A stretch of DNA of 64,000 nucleotides from Nodularia sphaerocarpa UHCC 0038 (GTDB taxonomy: Bacteria > Cyanobacteriota > Cyanobacteriia > Cyanobacteriales > Nostocaceae), in NCBI RefSeq assembly GCF_022376295.1, contig NZ_CP060140.1, positions 2,856,356 to 2,920,355 on the forward strand. Direction: 5' to 3'. The notes beneath the pieces are model-generated. The model had not been told where the DNA came from, did no database searches, and worked only from the letters and a program-made list of their open reading frames with translations. Shown piece after piece: positions 1 to 7,843 of this stretch. Position 1 is the stretch's first letter; each line of letters opens with the position of its first letter. Position numbers and translations under genes: made by a program.

Positions 1-1
1 G

Positions 2-274
2 AATTTAGACCAAAAATGGAATTCATTGGTTGATTTATATGATGGTAATTCCCAGGCTAATGACCAATCAATGATAATTCATTTTATTGGCTCTTTAAAA
101 CCGTGGCAAATATGGTGTATTAGTCCTGCAAAAGAACTTTACTGGTCATACTTGAAAAAATCACCTTGGTCAAATAGCATTCCAGAAATACCTAAAAATT
201 CCAAACAAGTATTATCTGCAATAAAAGCAATTTTTAAACAGCTACAAAATTCCACAAAAGCAACGAAAAAATAA
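2..274 (+). CDS. Glycosyltransferase family 8 protein, C-terminal fragment (runs off window)
   Basis: The reading frame is open from the first bases of the window, so this is the 3' end of a longer gene. The fragment has the typical tail of GT8 (LgtC-like) sugar transferases: a DQKWN motif, then IIHFIGSLKPW, where the HxxG..KPW residues complete the nucleotide-sugar site, then a basic, aromatic YWSYLKKSPW stretch. Such enzymes move a hexose from a UDP-sugar onto lipopolysaccharide or another acceptor at the cytoplasmic membrane. An in-window ATG-like start at 26 would cut through the conserved region, so I treat the gene as 5'-truncated by the window edge. The acceptor cannot be told. Confidence 0.75.
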   Translation, partial: NLDQKWNSLVDLYDGNSQANDQSMIIHFIGSLKPWQIWCISPAKELYWSYLKKSPWSNSIPEIPKNSKQVLSAIKAIFKQLQNSTKATKK

Positions 275-708
275 GTAATATCAAAGGGATATAATCTGAC
301 TTTTTCACAAACTGCCTTCGTTACCTTTAGAGGATGTTTAAAAAACAATCCTGGCGACTAGAAGTCGCGGCTATACAAGCTAAACCCGCCTGCGCGGGTT
401 AAAAACCTTAATGTTTCATTAGTCCACGCAGGTGGACTTCCCCACGGGAAGCCGCTACGCGTCCTGCCTGTGTAGTAGCGTATCGCCCTTGGCGTGGCGT
501 AGCCATATTATATTCGCCCAAAACTTTTAAAACAACTTTAGACACTAAGAAAAGTTTTAGGAATCAATTTTTGAGCATTCCTATAGGATTTCAGTTTAGA
601 ATAACTGAGTTAAACTTGAAAACCAGCTTAATATCAGTATGTATGGTGGTAAATATTATGTAAATATTAAAACTTGTCATACTGAGGAAATCTGGACAAA
701 CCAAAATA
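275..708. repeat. Gene-free stretch with dispersed palindromic repeats
   Basis: No coding region is seen. From about 349 to 510 there is a mosaic of palindromic repeats: an arm reading GGCGACTAGAAGTCGCGG, a CCCGCCTGCGCGGG hairpin, and a second block with CCACGCAGGTGG and GGCGTGGCGTAGCC. The first block recurs around 29925-30075, where the same order of modules is found upstream of cofG. Such repeats are widespread in Nostocales. The last 120 bases before the CobW gene are AT-rich and presumably hold its promoter. Confidence 0.6.
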
Positions 709-1749
709 ATGGCTACAAAAATTCCTGTTACAGTGATTACAGGCTTTTTAGGCAGTGGTAAAACTAGCTTAATTCGCCACCTACTACAAAACAACCAAGG
801 CCGCCGCATTGCAGTTTTAGTCAACGAGTTTGGCGAACTGGGTATTGATGGTGAATTGTTAAAATCTTGTCAAATCTGCCCCGAAGATGAAGATGATGGC
901 AGTAATATTTTTGAATTAACCAACGGCTGCTTATGTTGTACCGTGCAGGAAGAATTTTATCCCACGATGCAAGAATTAATCAAGCGGCGTGATAGCATTG
1001 ACTGTATTTTAATTGAAACTTCGGGTTTAGCTTTACCAAAACCGTTAATTAAAGCCTTTCGCTGGCAAGAAATTCGCGCTGCGGCTACAGTGGATGCGGT
1101 GATTACTGTGGTAGATTGTGAAGCAGTAGCATCAGGCACATTTGCTAGTAATCCAGAGGCGATCGCCGCCCAAAGACAAGCAGATGATAGTCTAGAACAT
1201 GAAACACCCTTGCAAGAACTGTTTGAAGACCAACTGGCTTGTGCAGATTTGGTGGTGTTGAATAAAACTGATTTAGTCGATATTGCCACAAAGCATCGAG
1301 TAGAGGAATTAATTAAGCAAGAATTGCCCAGAGTGGTGAAGATTGTGGCAAGCGATCGCGGTACACTCGATGCCTCTATCTTACTCGGATTCCAAGCCGC
1401 AGTGGAAGATGATTTAGATAGTCGTCCCAGCCATCACGACAGCGAAGAAGAACACGAACACGACGAAGAGATTACCTCAACTCACTTAATTTTAAACCGC
1501 ACCTTTGACCCAGAGAAACTGCAAGCACAACTGCAAAAACTCGCTCACCAACAAGAAATCTATCGGATTAAAGGCTTTGTCGCCGTAGCTAACAAACCCA
1601 TGCGCCTAGTAATGCAAGGTGTCGGAACTCGATTTGATAAATTTTATGACCGCCCCTGGAAACCACAAGAACTTCAACAAACCAGTTTAGTTTTCATTGG
1701 TCGTGATTTGAAATCTTCAGAAATCGAATCACAATTAGTCGCTTTATAA
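709..1749 (+). CDS. CobW/COG0523-family GTP-binding metallochaperone
   Basis: A 346-residue protein of the G3E GTPase family, thought to load or traffic metals such as zinc or cobalt. Visible motifs are the Walker A loop GFLGSGKTS (residues 12-20), the metal-binding CxCC motif GCLCC (Cys74, Cys76, Cys77), the IETSG switch and the NKTDL guanine motif. A histidine- and acid-rich loop around residues 240-255 (HHDSEEEHEHDEE) separates it from the CobW C-terminal domain. The gene lies 13 bp before the ABA4-like gene, so the two may be co-transcribed. I could not identify a convincing Zur box upstream, so zinc control is possible but unsupported. The exact metal is unknown. Confidence 0.88.
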   Translation: MATKIPVTVITGFLGSGKTSLIRHLLQNNQGRRIAVLVNEFGELGIDGELLKSCQICPEDEDDGSNIFELTNGCLCCTVQEEFYPTMQELIKRRDSIDCILIETSGLALPKPLIKAFRWQEIRAAATVDAVITVVDCEAVASGTFASNPEAIAAQRQADDSLEHETPLQELFEDQLACADLVVLNKTDLVDIATKHRVEELIKQELPRVVKIVASDRGTLDASILLGFQAAVEDDLDSRPSHHDSEEEHEHDEEITSTHLILNRTFDPEKLQAQLQKLAHQQEIYRIKGFVAVANKPMRLVMQGVGTRFDKFYDRPWKPQELQQTSLVFIGRDLKSSEIESQLVAL

Positions 1750-1762
1750 TCTTCCCAAATTT

Positions 1763-2236
1763 ATGAATATCTCTCAACTATTTGACATTGCTAACATTTT
1801 CGTTTTACCCTTTTGGGTGTTGATGATTTTCCTACCCAAGTGGAAATTGACACGGCGGGTAATGGAATCATATTTACCTTTTGTGGTGCTAGCTGGAGCA
1901 TATTTGTATTTATTTGTCAATAGCATTACACCAGAAAATGCGGCTGCTTTATCCAATCCCCAATTAGCCGATATTGCCCGATTTTTAGGTGATGAAACAG
2001 CTGCTGCAACCGGTTGGATTCATTTTCTGGTGATGGATTTATTTGTCGGTCGTTGGATATATTTAGAAGGGCAGAAAACAGGTATTTGGACAATTCATTC
2101 TATTGCTTTATGTTTGTTTGCTGGCCCTTTGGGTTTACTTTCCCATATCTTGACTTACTGGATTAGTAAGGCATTTTTTCCCAATTCACAGACCAGTGAA
2201 GCGGTAGTAGAAGAGGCTGTTTCGAGTAGCAGTTAG
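1763..2236 (+). CDS. ABA4-like (DUF4281) membrane protein
   Basis: A 157-residue, strongly hydrophobic protein with about four membrane segments. It carries the family hallmarks PFWVLMIFLPKWKLT near the N terminus and ATGWIHFLVMDLFVGRWIY in the middle. The family is named for plant ABA4, which is needed for neoxanthin formation in chloroplasts. Cyanobacterial members are common, but their role in carotenoid chemistry is not established. It follows the CobW gene by 13 bp on the same strand. A long imperfect inverted repeat starts 16 bp after the stop codon and may end transcription. Confidence 0.85.
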   Translation: MNISQLFDIANIFVLPFWVLMIFLPKWKLTRRVMESYLPFVVLAGAYLYLFVNSITPENAAALSNPQLADIARFLGDETAAATGWIHFLVMDLFVGRWIYLEGQKTGIWTIHSIALCLFAGPLGLLSHILTYWISKAFFPNSQTSEAVVEEAVSSSS

Positions 2237-2252
2237 ATGAAGATAAATTAAC

Positions 2253-2330
2253 CACAGATAAACACAGATAAATATTATAACTATTGTGGGGTGAGCTTCT
2301 GGTCCCCCCATTTATCTTTGTTTATCGGTG
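2253..2330. repeat. Imperfect inverted repeat with ~20-bp arms
   Basis: The left arm (2253-2272) reads CACAGATAAACACAGATAAA. The right arm (2311-2330) is its near-complement, differing at two positions. The loop holds a second GTGGGG...CCCCCC pairing. The right arm also encodes the last residues and stop codon of the minus-strand gene that follows. It could act as a bidirectional terminator between the two converging genes. Confidence 0.55.
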
Positions 2331-2558
2331 CTGAGAAGATGATGAAAGTTGAGGATGTCTATAATTTGCATCTACCCAACAACGTGGTAGACTTTCACCA
2401 GAGGGGAATACGAGATTTTGTTTTTTATAAGAATCCGGTTCTTGTTCTTCTTCACCTAATTGGTCTTGTCCGTGGATAATATTATTATTTGGATCAATTA
2501 ATTCCTGAAAATCAAGAATTTTGATCAAATCACCAGAATCTTTGAGTTGTAAAAACAT
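2322..2558 (-). CDS. Conserved small cyanobacterial protein
   Basis: A 78-residue acidic protein starting MFLQLKDSGDLIKILD. I prefer the internal ATG at 2558 to the upstream start at 2585, because homologous small cyanobacterial proteins, as I recall them, begin at MFLQL. The middle has EEEQEP followed by LVFPSGESLPRCW and DANYR. No catalytic motif or membrane segment is visible, and the function is unknown. Relatives are sometimes labelled acetyltransferase, which I cannot support. The C-terminal residues lie inside an inverted repeat, so the natural C terminus may have been altered. Confidence 0.6.
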   Translation of the reverse strand: MFLQLKDSGDLIKILDFQELIDPNNNIIHGQDQLGEEEQEPDSYKKQNLVFPSGESLPRCWVDANYRHPQLSSSSQHR

Positions 2559-2641
2559 ATAAGTTACCTCACTAAATTTTTGCACAACGTTGACGCGAAT
2601 TTTTAGGAAAATTCGTTGATAAATTAATTACTCATGTTTAC

Positions 2642-2857
2642 TTAAGTAGATTCTTCAACCAGTTTCTTAAAGCGCAGATATGCTTGTTCTGGTGTTAGCG
2701 GTTCCGATTCTTCTTCATTGGGGATGTAGTATTGTCTGCTATCTGGAAAATGGCGCACGAGAAAACTAGGTATTAAACCCAAGCGTAAAGCTTTTTTACC
2801 CAGTTCTTCTGCTGTTTCGGCTAAAGTATATTCATCGTGAAACTGATATGCACTCAT
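2642..2857 (-). CDS. Conserved hypothetical protein (71 aa)
   Basis: A short soluble protein starting MSAYQFHDEYTLAETAEELGKKALRLGLIPSF. The start at 2857 is chosen over the longer reading frame because a strong ribosome binding site (AGGAGGTGA, about 2863-2871) lies just upstream. The body is helical and acidic, ending in PEQAYLRFKKLVEEST. I do not recognise a family. The spacing of the helices recalls small DNA-binding or antitoxin-like proteins, but no toxin gene is adjacent. It lies between a conserved small gene and a DUF3181 gene on the same strand. Confidence 0.6.
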   Translation of the reverse strand: MSAYQFHDEYTLAETAEELGKKALRLGLIPSFLVRHFPDSRQYYIPNEEESEPLTPEQAYLRFKKLVEEST

Positions 2858-2919
2858 ATCCTTCACCTCCTGGTAGAGGTTGCCCAAAACGCCAATTATC
2901 AGCACTCAGAAGGCAGAAA

Positions 2920-3228
2920 TTAACTCTGGCGTTGATATTTCTCTAAAATATCTACTAGATTTACTTGACATTGCAGTGGTAGGAGATCATTTAAAGGCAA
3001 TTCTTTTCTACCACCACCAATTTTTACGGGGATAGATTCTAATACTGCAATAACTCGGTCTTCGTTTACAGTCTGAGAAGTAATTAAGGGATACATCTGT
3101 TCAGCAACCACAGTATGTAATTTAGCATCAGATAAATAAAGATGCCATTTGGCAATGTCTATATAGACAGCCTCGCCAATTTCAGCAGCTAGGGCTTCCA
3201 ATAATTCTGCGGTTTGAGTCGTAGCCAT
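2920..3228 (-). CDS. DUF3181 family protein
   Basis: A 102-residue protein typical in length for DUF3181, a family restricted mainly to cyanobacteria. Recognisable features are the N-terminal ELLEALAAEIGEAVYIDIAKWHLYL and the following DAKLH and LAEQ-like segments. I start it at the ATG of MATTQT (3228), because the upstream MIF adds nothing conserved. The function is unknown. No membrane segments or signal peptide are visible, so it should be cytosolic. Confidence 0.75.
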   Translation of the reverse strand: MATTQTAELLEALAAEIGEAVYIDIAKWHLYLSDAKLHTVVAEQMYPLITSQTVNEDRVIAVLESIPVKIGGGRKELPLNDLLPLQCQVNLVDILEKYQRQS

Positions 3229-3348
3229 AAAAATCACCTGAGATCAACAAAGAGCGTTAACTATCGGAGTATTTAACTATTATCGCGCAATTATTTAGCT
3301 GAATCTACTGCCACAGGTTAGAATCGCCCTAGCCGTAACACTCCATCT

Positions 3349-3606
3349 TCAGGTGGACTTAGTTGGAGTTTCCGTATAGTTAGCGATCGCACTAATATAA
3401 ATGAGATGCACCAATAATACTAATATCCAACCTGCGGTTAACCAGGGTAGCCATTCCCAGGTAGCTGCGGTTAAATTGTGGAAAAACCATAAACTAGAAT
3501 TAACAGCTGTAGTCAGTGCGACATGAACAGCAAAATTAATTCTGTCATCTAACTTACGGAATGCTGGGTCTTTGCGGTCGGGTTTGCGAGGCCAACGAGG
3601 AGGCAT
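3349..3606 (-). CDS. 2TM domain-containing small membrane protein
   Basis: An 85-residue protein with a basic, proline-rich N terminus (MPPRWPRKPDRKDPAFRKLDDR) and two hydrophobic helices, about residues 25-45 and 53-75. The FAVHVALTTAVNSSLWFFHN and WLPWLTAGWILVLLVHLIY pattern matches the 2TM domain found alone or fused to histidine kinases and LytTR regulators. Here it stands alone. It is probably an inner-membrane protein of unknown function. Confidence 0.7.
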   Translation of the reverse strand: MPPRWPRKPDRKDPAFRKLDDRINFAVHVALTTAVNSSLWFFHNLTAATWEWLPWLTAGWILVLLVHLIYISAIANYTETPTKST

Positions 3607-3784
3607 AAAGATTTATTACAGACTTGAACACAGTAGAAACACAGCTGTTGGCCATGTACTCCTCATTCTAAGGCAAAATATTGCTTCATCAACCAATTGG
3701 GTGAGCTTTTAATTTATCTGAGTAAAAAATGATTCACCTTTTTGATAGAGAAAGTTAATACATTGACTTGTCAAGATGTAAAAA

Positions 3785-3908
3785 AGGGACTTCAAAATAA
3801 AAAACACTCAACCACCTAACGCCAAAAATCTCTCAAACTCTCATGACTCTGTGTTCTCTGTGTCTCTGTGGTTGGTTTATTTAGATAATTTATTTCGAGT
3901 AAGTCCCT
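3785..3908. repeat. MITE-like element with AGGGACTT terminal inverted repeats
   Basis: The stretch is bounded by AGGGACTT (3785-3792) and AAGTCCCT (3901-3908). Just inside, the left AAAATAAA and right TTTATTT also pair. The interior contains TCTGTGTTCTCTGTGTCTCTG, which recurs in altered form in the element at 25395-25485. It has no coding capacity and ends about 21 bp before the DUF2795 gene, so it may supply part of that gene's leader. Confidence 0.55.
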
Positions 3909-3929
3909 AAACCTTCGAGGTAGATAAAA

Positions 3930-4127
3930 ATGACAAAAGCAAATCCTGTAGAAATCCAAAAACACTTAAAAGGCTTTGATTACCCAGGTAGAAAATCAGA
4001 TTTAATCAAGCACGCTAAACAACATGGTGCTGATCAGGATGTAATCTCAATATTAGAGCAACTACCAGAAAACGAAGAGTACAAAACTCCAACTGTTCTC
4101 AACAAAGCCATAGGCCAGATTATCTAG
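3930..4127 (+). CDS. DUF2795 domain protein
   Basis: A 65-residue protein made almost entirely of one DUF2795 domain, starting MTKANPVEIQKHLKGFDYP and containing the conserved L..A...GA...V...L..LP pattern. The family has a small helical fold and appears in many bacteria next to stress genes. Its molecular role is not known. It converges on moaC, whose stop codon lies only 1 bp away on the other strand. Confidence 0.75.
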   Translation: MTKANPVEIQKHLKGFDYPGRKSDLIKHAKQHGADQDVISILEQLPENEEYKTPTVLNKAIGQII

Positions 4128-4128
4128 A

Positions 4129-4635
4129 TTATGCTAATGGCGAGGAATAGTCGCCTGATTTACCGCCAGTTTTACTTACTAGTTGAATCGATTCAATTAC
4201 AATAGACTTTTCTAAAGCTTTGGCCATATCGTATAAAGTCAAAGCCGCCACAGAAACAGCTGTTAAAGCTTCCATTTCTACGCCTGTTTCGGCTTTGGTT
4301 TTGACTGTGGCCTGAATTTGATAACCAGGTAGTTGGGAATCGGGTGTAACTTCCACTGTAATTTTTTGTAGTGGCAAAGGATGACACAGGGGAATCAATG
4401 TCGCCGTTTGTTTAGCAGCCATAATTCCCGCTAACCTGGCTGTTGCTAATACATCCCCTTTTGGGGCATTGCCGGCTTGAATGGCGGCGAAGGTTTCTGG
4501 CAACATTCGCACTTTAGCCACAGCTACTGCTTGCCTGATTGTGGGCATCTTAGCGGATACATCTACCATCTGTGCTGCGCCTTGATCGTCAAGGTGAGTT
4601 AATTCGGCAGAATTAGATAAAAAATTGTCTTGCAT
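4129..4635 (-). CDS. moaC: Cyclic pyranopterin monophosphate synthase MoaC
   Basis: A 168-residue protein of normal MoaC length. It rearranges 3',8-cyclo-7,8-dihydro-GTP, the MoaA product, into cyclic pyranopterin monophosphate in molybdenum cofactor synthesis. Visible hallmarks are MVDVSAK, GNAPKGDVLATARLAGIMAAK, LIPLCHPLPL and TGVEMEALTAVSVAALTLYD, which together form the active site and hexamer interface. A small change is DMAK where DMCK is usual. The ATG at 4635 fits the family start. No other moa gene is adjacent. Confidence 0.95.
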   Translation of the reverse strand: MQDNFLSNSAELTHLDDQGAAQMVDVSAKMPTIRQAVAVAKVRMLPETFAAIQAGNAPKGDVLATARLAGIMAAKQTATLIPLCHPLPLQKITVEVTPDSQLPGYQIQATVKTKAETGVEMEALTAVSVAALTLYDMAKALEKSIVIESIQLVSKTGGKSGDYSSPLA

Positions 4636-4671
4636 TATTTTAATAGTAGTGCTAAGATAAAATTGTAGTAA

Positions 4672-4745
4672 GGGTGTGTAGCTCAGTGGACTAGAGCACG
4701 TGGCTACGGACCACGGTGTCGGGGGTTCGAATCCCTCCTCGCCCG
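4672..4745 (+). tRNA. tRNA-Arg (anticodon ACG)
   Basis: The 74-nt cloverleaf is readable: acceptor strand GGGTGTG pairing with CTCGCCC (one T-T mismatch at the sixth pair and one T-G wobble), D arm GCTC/GAGC, anticodon stem CGTGG/CCACG with loop CTACGGA giving anticodon ACG, and T arm GGGGG-TTCGAAT-CCCTC. The ACG anticodon, read as inosine-CG after editing, decodes CGN arginine codons. CCA is not encoded. It is followed at once by a terminator hairpin. Confidence 0.93.
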
Positions 4746-4757
4746 TTTGAAAAAGGA

Positions 4758-4796
4758 AAAGGCAAAGTAGATATAATTCTATTTTGCCTTTTTTTG
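4758..4796 (+). terminator. Rho-independent terminator after tRNA-Arg
   Basis: GGCAAA pairs with TTTGCC-like sequence across a loop of about 16 bases, followed by a run of seven T residues. The A-run on the left side means it could also end transcription of the opposing MFS gene, whose stop codon is at 4801. Confidence 0.75.
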
Positions 4797-4800
4797 CTTT

Positions 4801-6036
4801 CTAGTTGCCATTATTGAAAGCATAAGTATCTTTAGCACGGCCTAAAGCAAAGCGCAGGGAGTTGTTGAGGTCATGGCTGGACTGGGTGAGAAAGATAATA
4901 ATCGCTAAGAAAGATAAACCAGCACCATAACCAAACATATTGCGGTAGCCTACTTGTTCGGCGATGGAACCGAGAACTGGCCCGGCGATCGCAATCCCAA
5001 TATCAAATCCTACCAAAGATACGCCAAATATTCGCCCTCGTTCATGAGGCTGGGCGCGGTCTGTCATCATCACGGCCATCATGGGAATTGCTGTTCCCGA
5101 AGCAGCACCTTCAACAAATGCTGAGAGTAAAAACACCGGGGCGCTATTGGCTTGCCAAATACCAATCATCGATAAGGTAAAAGCAATTAAACTGAGGGTG
5201 ATAAATAATCCTCTGCCATATTTATCAGAAGCGCGTCCAGTAAACAACCTGACATTAAAACTGGCGATCGCCGCTACTGTGTAAAATAATCCTGGATTCA
5301 AATCTACATCCGTGGATTGGATAAATAATGCCACAAAGGTATGCACAGTCCCGATAACCACACCAATTAACAACATGACAATTGCGGGAATCCGCACACG
5401 GGGACTCAATAAAAGTCGCCAAAATTGGTTGTCAGTGGGGCTGGTGTGCGGCGTATCATCAATGGGTGGATTGACAATAGGTATAATACATAGCATTCCA
5501 GCCAGACCCAAAGCCGCAGATAAGATAAATAATGGGATGTAACCAGTTGCTGCTTGTAAATATCCCCCCAAGGCTGGCCCAATAGCCAGACCAATGGGAT
5601 TTACCAGACTCATGTAGCCAATAATTTCACCGCGATTTTTTGCAGGGGCTAAATCTCCCACCAATGCGATGTAACCAGTACCAAAAGCGGCAATACTAAT
5701 ACCGTGGAAGGCACGTAACACCATTAATTGGATAATTGAGGTGGCGAAGATATATCCCAGAGGTGCGATCGCAGCTGCTGACATTCCAATCAGCAAGACA
5801 ATTTTACGACCCCGGCGATCTGCTAAATTACTACACCAAGGCCGAAATACCAGCATCCCGATGGCAAAACTGCCCATAACAATGCCAATTTGTTGACTGG
5901 TTGCGCCTACCTCTTCGATATACAGGGGTAAAGTGGGCAATAATGAAGCCATGCTACACCAGAATAATAAACCTGCTGTAAATAACACCAGCAGGTTACG
6001 TCGTAGTTTAGCGTCCAATGTGTGAAGAACTTTCAA
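4801..6036 (-). CDS. MFS transporter
   Basis: A 411-residue integral membrane protein with about twelve helices in two halves, the usual major facilitator length. The loop between helices 2 and 3 has the MFS signature variant NLADRRGRKIVLL, and the equivalent loop in the second half has GRASDKYGRGLF. A GYIALVGDLAPAKNRGEIIGY stretch resembles drug and metabolite exporters. The frame starts at TTG (6036), giving MKVLHTLDAKLRRN before the first helix. No ATG start fits as well, and the ribosome binding site is weak. The substrate cannot be inferred. Confidence 0.88.
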   Translation of the reverse strand: MKVLHTLDAKLRRNLLVLFTAGLLFWCSMASLLPTLPLYIEEVGATSQQIGIVMGSFAIGMLVFRPWCSNLADRRGRKIVLLIGMSAAAIAPLGYIFATSIIQLMVLRAFHGISIAAFGTGYIALVGDLAPAKNRGEIIGYMSLVNPIGLAIGPALGGYLQAATGYIPLFILSAALGLAGMLCIIPIVNPPIDDTPHTSPTDNQFWRLLLSPRVRIPAIVMLLIGVVIGTVHTFVALFIQSTDVDLNPGLFYTVAAIASFNVRLFTGRASDKYGRGLFITLSLIAFTLSMIGIWQANSAPVFLLSAFVEGAASGTAIPMMAVMMTDRAQPHERGRIFGVSLVGFDIGIAIAGPVLGSIAEQVGYRNMFGYGAGLSFLAIIIFLTQSSHDLNNSLRFALGRAKDTYAFNNGN

Positions 6037-6080
6037 AATAGATGTAAGTTTATTTCCAGAGCGTTTCTCACATTGTTACG

Positions 6081-7097
6081 TTACTTAACATTTTTGGCTA
6101 CTATTTCCCGCACCCGATAGATGGGGCGACCTTGAGATTCATGGTAAGTCCGCATCAATAACTCAGCCAACAGACCAAAGCAAAACAACTGCACCCCAGT
6201 CACTAGCAGCAGAACCGCCAAAATCAGCAAAGGGCGATTACCAATTGATGCACCAAAAGCTAATTTAATAAAAGTTAAGTAAATCCCAATGAGCGTACCT
6301 GTCACCATTGAACCTAAACCCAACAACCCAAAAACGTGCATGGGGCGGGTTAGGAACTTCTTCATAAAGTAGATAGTTAACAAATCCATCATGACGCGGA
6401 ACGTCCGCCAAATTCCATACTTACTGCGACCAAAACGCCGCGCATGGTGACGCACCTGGATTTCGGTAATTCGCGCCCCTTCAATGTAAGCCAAAGCTGG
6501 TAAAAAGCGATGCAGTTCCCCGTAGAGATTCATATCTGCTAATACTTCACAGCGATAAGCTTTGAGGGAACAACCGTAATCATGTAACTTAACTTCTGTC
6601 ACTTTCCCAATCAGCCAATTGGCAATTTTAGAAGGAATTAAGCGGGAAACTACCGCATCTTGGCGTTGATGTCGCCAACCACTCACCAAATCATAGCCTT
6701 CTGCCAATTTTGCTAATAATAAGGGAATATCGGCCGGGTCATTTTGCAAATCAGCATCTAACGTTACAATCACTTTACCGATGGCATAATAAAACCCAGC
6801 CGCCATCGCTGCACTTTGTCCGTAGTTACGACGCAGCAGCACCGCTTTTAAATCAGTGCGGATTTGTGCTTGTTCTTTGAGAAATTGAGCAGAACCATCT
6901 GTAGAACCATCATCCACACAAATGATTTCATAACTAAAATTAGTCTCGCTGATATTAGAAGCGATCGCCTCCAGCAAAAGTGGTAAACTTTCCACCTCAT
7001 CCCGCACCGGCACAACCACCGAAACATCGGGAACAATCACCGAAATCGCCCCATTTTCCTCATTTAACCCCTGGGAAATTAAACCACTCCTCATCAT
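6081..7097 (-). CDS. GT2 glycosyltransferase, dolichol-phosphate mannosyltransferase/ArnC type
   Basis: A 338-residue protein. Residues 26-240 form a GT-A fold with SVVVPVRDEVESLP, ICVDDGSTDGS (acidic sugar-nucleotide site) and VTLDADLQNDPADIP. Two C-terminal membrane helices (about 255-280 and 295-320) follow. This layout is shared by enzymes that put a sugar on a polyprenyl phosphate at the inner membrane face, such as GtrB and ArnC. The lipid product then donates sugar outside. It lies 17 bp downstream of the murein endopeptidase gene on the same strand, which is consistent with cell-envelope work. The sugar is unknown. Confidence 0.88.
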   Translation of the reverse strand: MMRSGLISQGLNEENGAISVIVPDVSVVVPVRDEVESLPLLLEAIASNISETNFSYEIICVDDGSTDGSAQFLKEQAQIRTDLKAVLLRRNYGQSAAMAAGFYYAIGKVIVTLDADLQNDPADIPLLLAKLAEGYDLVSGWRHQRQDAVVSRLIPSKIANWLIGKVTEVKLHDYGCSLKAYRCEVLADMNLYGELHRFLPALAYIEGARITEIQVRHHARRFGRSKYGIWRTFRVMMDLLTIYFMKKFLTRPMHVFGLLGLGSMVTGTLIGIYLTFIKLAFGASIGNRPLLILAVLLLVTGVQLFCFGLLAELLMRTYHESQGRPIYRVREIVAKNVK

Positions 7098-7114
7098 ATT
7101 TCTCAGCGTCCTCT

Positions 7115-7837
7115 CTAGGAGACGCTGCGCGAACAGCGTCTCTGTGGTTTATAACTTTTAATCACCCTACCAGCACCTCGCAGCTGCTGATAATATGACT
7201 GACTTACCCCATCACCCTGTTCCGAGAGAATATCAATTCCAATCCCATTGCGCCCCTGATCTTTTCCCGAACTATGAATGTAATAACCATCGCCTAAATA
7301 CAGCCCGACGTGAGTAGCCTTTTCAAGAGTGCCAAAAAACACCAAATCCCCAGGTGCTAACTCAGTCATAGTAATTTTCTGAGTAAAAGCTTCCTGTTGA
7401 TAAGCATCTCTGGGTAACCAAACACCCACTGAAACAAAAGCCGCCTGCATTAATCCCGAACAGTCGTAATTTGGTGCGATAGTACCACCCCACAGATAGT
7501 AATTTGACTGTTGCATGGCTTTTTGGGTAAAATCAATCACGTTTGGGAGTAATTTTCTCATCTCAGACTCAGAAAATGATTTAGCCTGATAAAGTACAGT
7601 CGCAGGTTGTAATATATCCAAATCGGCAAAAGATACCCACCCTGGATAGTCATCCTCACACAAACACACTTCAACTGCTGACACCTGATGATTTGATGTC
7701 ATCCGCAAATGTCGCCCAGAAGCTGCTTGAGTTGTCAGGCGCGTACATTCAGGAGAATCATATAAATTCAGAGCGGCGATACAGTGGTATTCTGCCGATG
7801 GGGAATTTAGAATTTGGGATTCTGGATTAGAGAGCAT
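7115..7837 (-). CDS. NlpC/P60 (C40) gamma-D-glutamyl-L-diamino acid endopeptidase
   Basis: A cysteine peptidase that trims cell-wall stem peptides. The N-terminal half is an SH3b-like domain and the C-terminal half the NlpC/P60 domain. With the ATG at 7837 (MLSNPESQ), the catalytic residues fall at Cys126 (YDCSG), His176 (ATHVGLYLG) and His188 (YYIHS). These are the positions I recall for the structurally solved Anabaena homologue, which supports this start over the longer frame from 7870. The last residues (PQRRCSRSVS) are encoded by a dispersed palindromic repeat rather than family sequence. The start codon is 6 bp from that of the divergent serine hydrolase. Confidence 0.9.
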   Translation of the reverse strand: MLSNPESQILNSPSAEYHCIAALNLYDSPECTRLTTQAASGRHLRMTSNHQVSAVEVCLCEDDYPGWVSFADLDILQPATVLYQAKSFSESEMRKLLPNVIDFTQKAMQQSNYYLWGGTIAPNYDCSGLMQAAFVSVGVWLPRDAYQQEAFTQKITMTELAPGDLVFFGTLEKATHVGLYLGDGYYIHSSGKDQGRNGIGIDILSEQGDGVSQSYYQQLRGAGRVIKSYKPQRRCSRSVS

Positions 7838-7843
7838 TCTGCA

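Noticed and set aside
590..708. Zur-type operator upstream of the CobW gene
   Set aside because: No convincing TGATAATNATTATCA-like dyad could be seen, so zinc regulation is not claimed.
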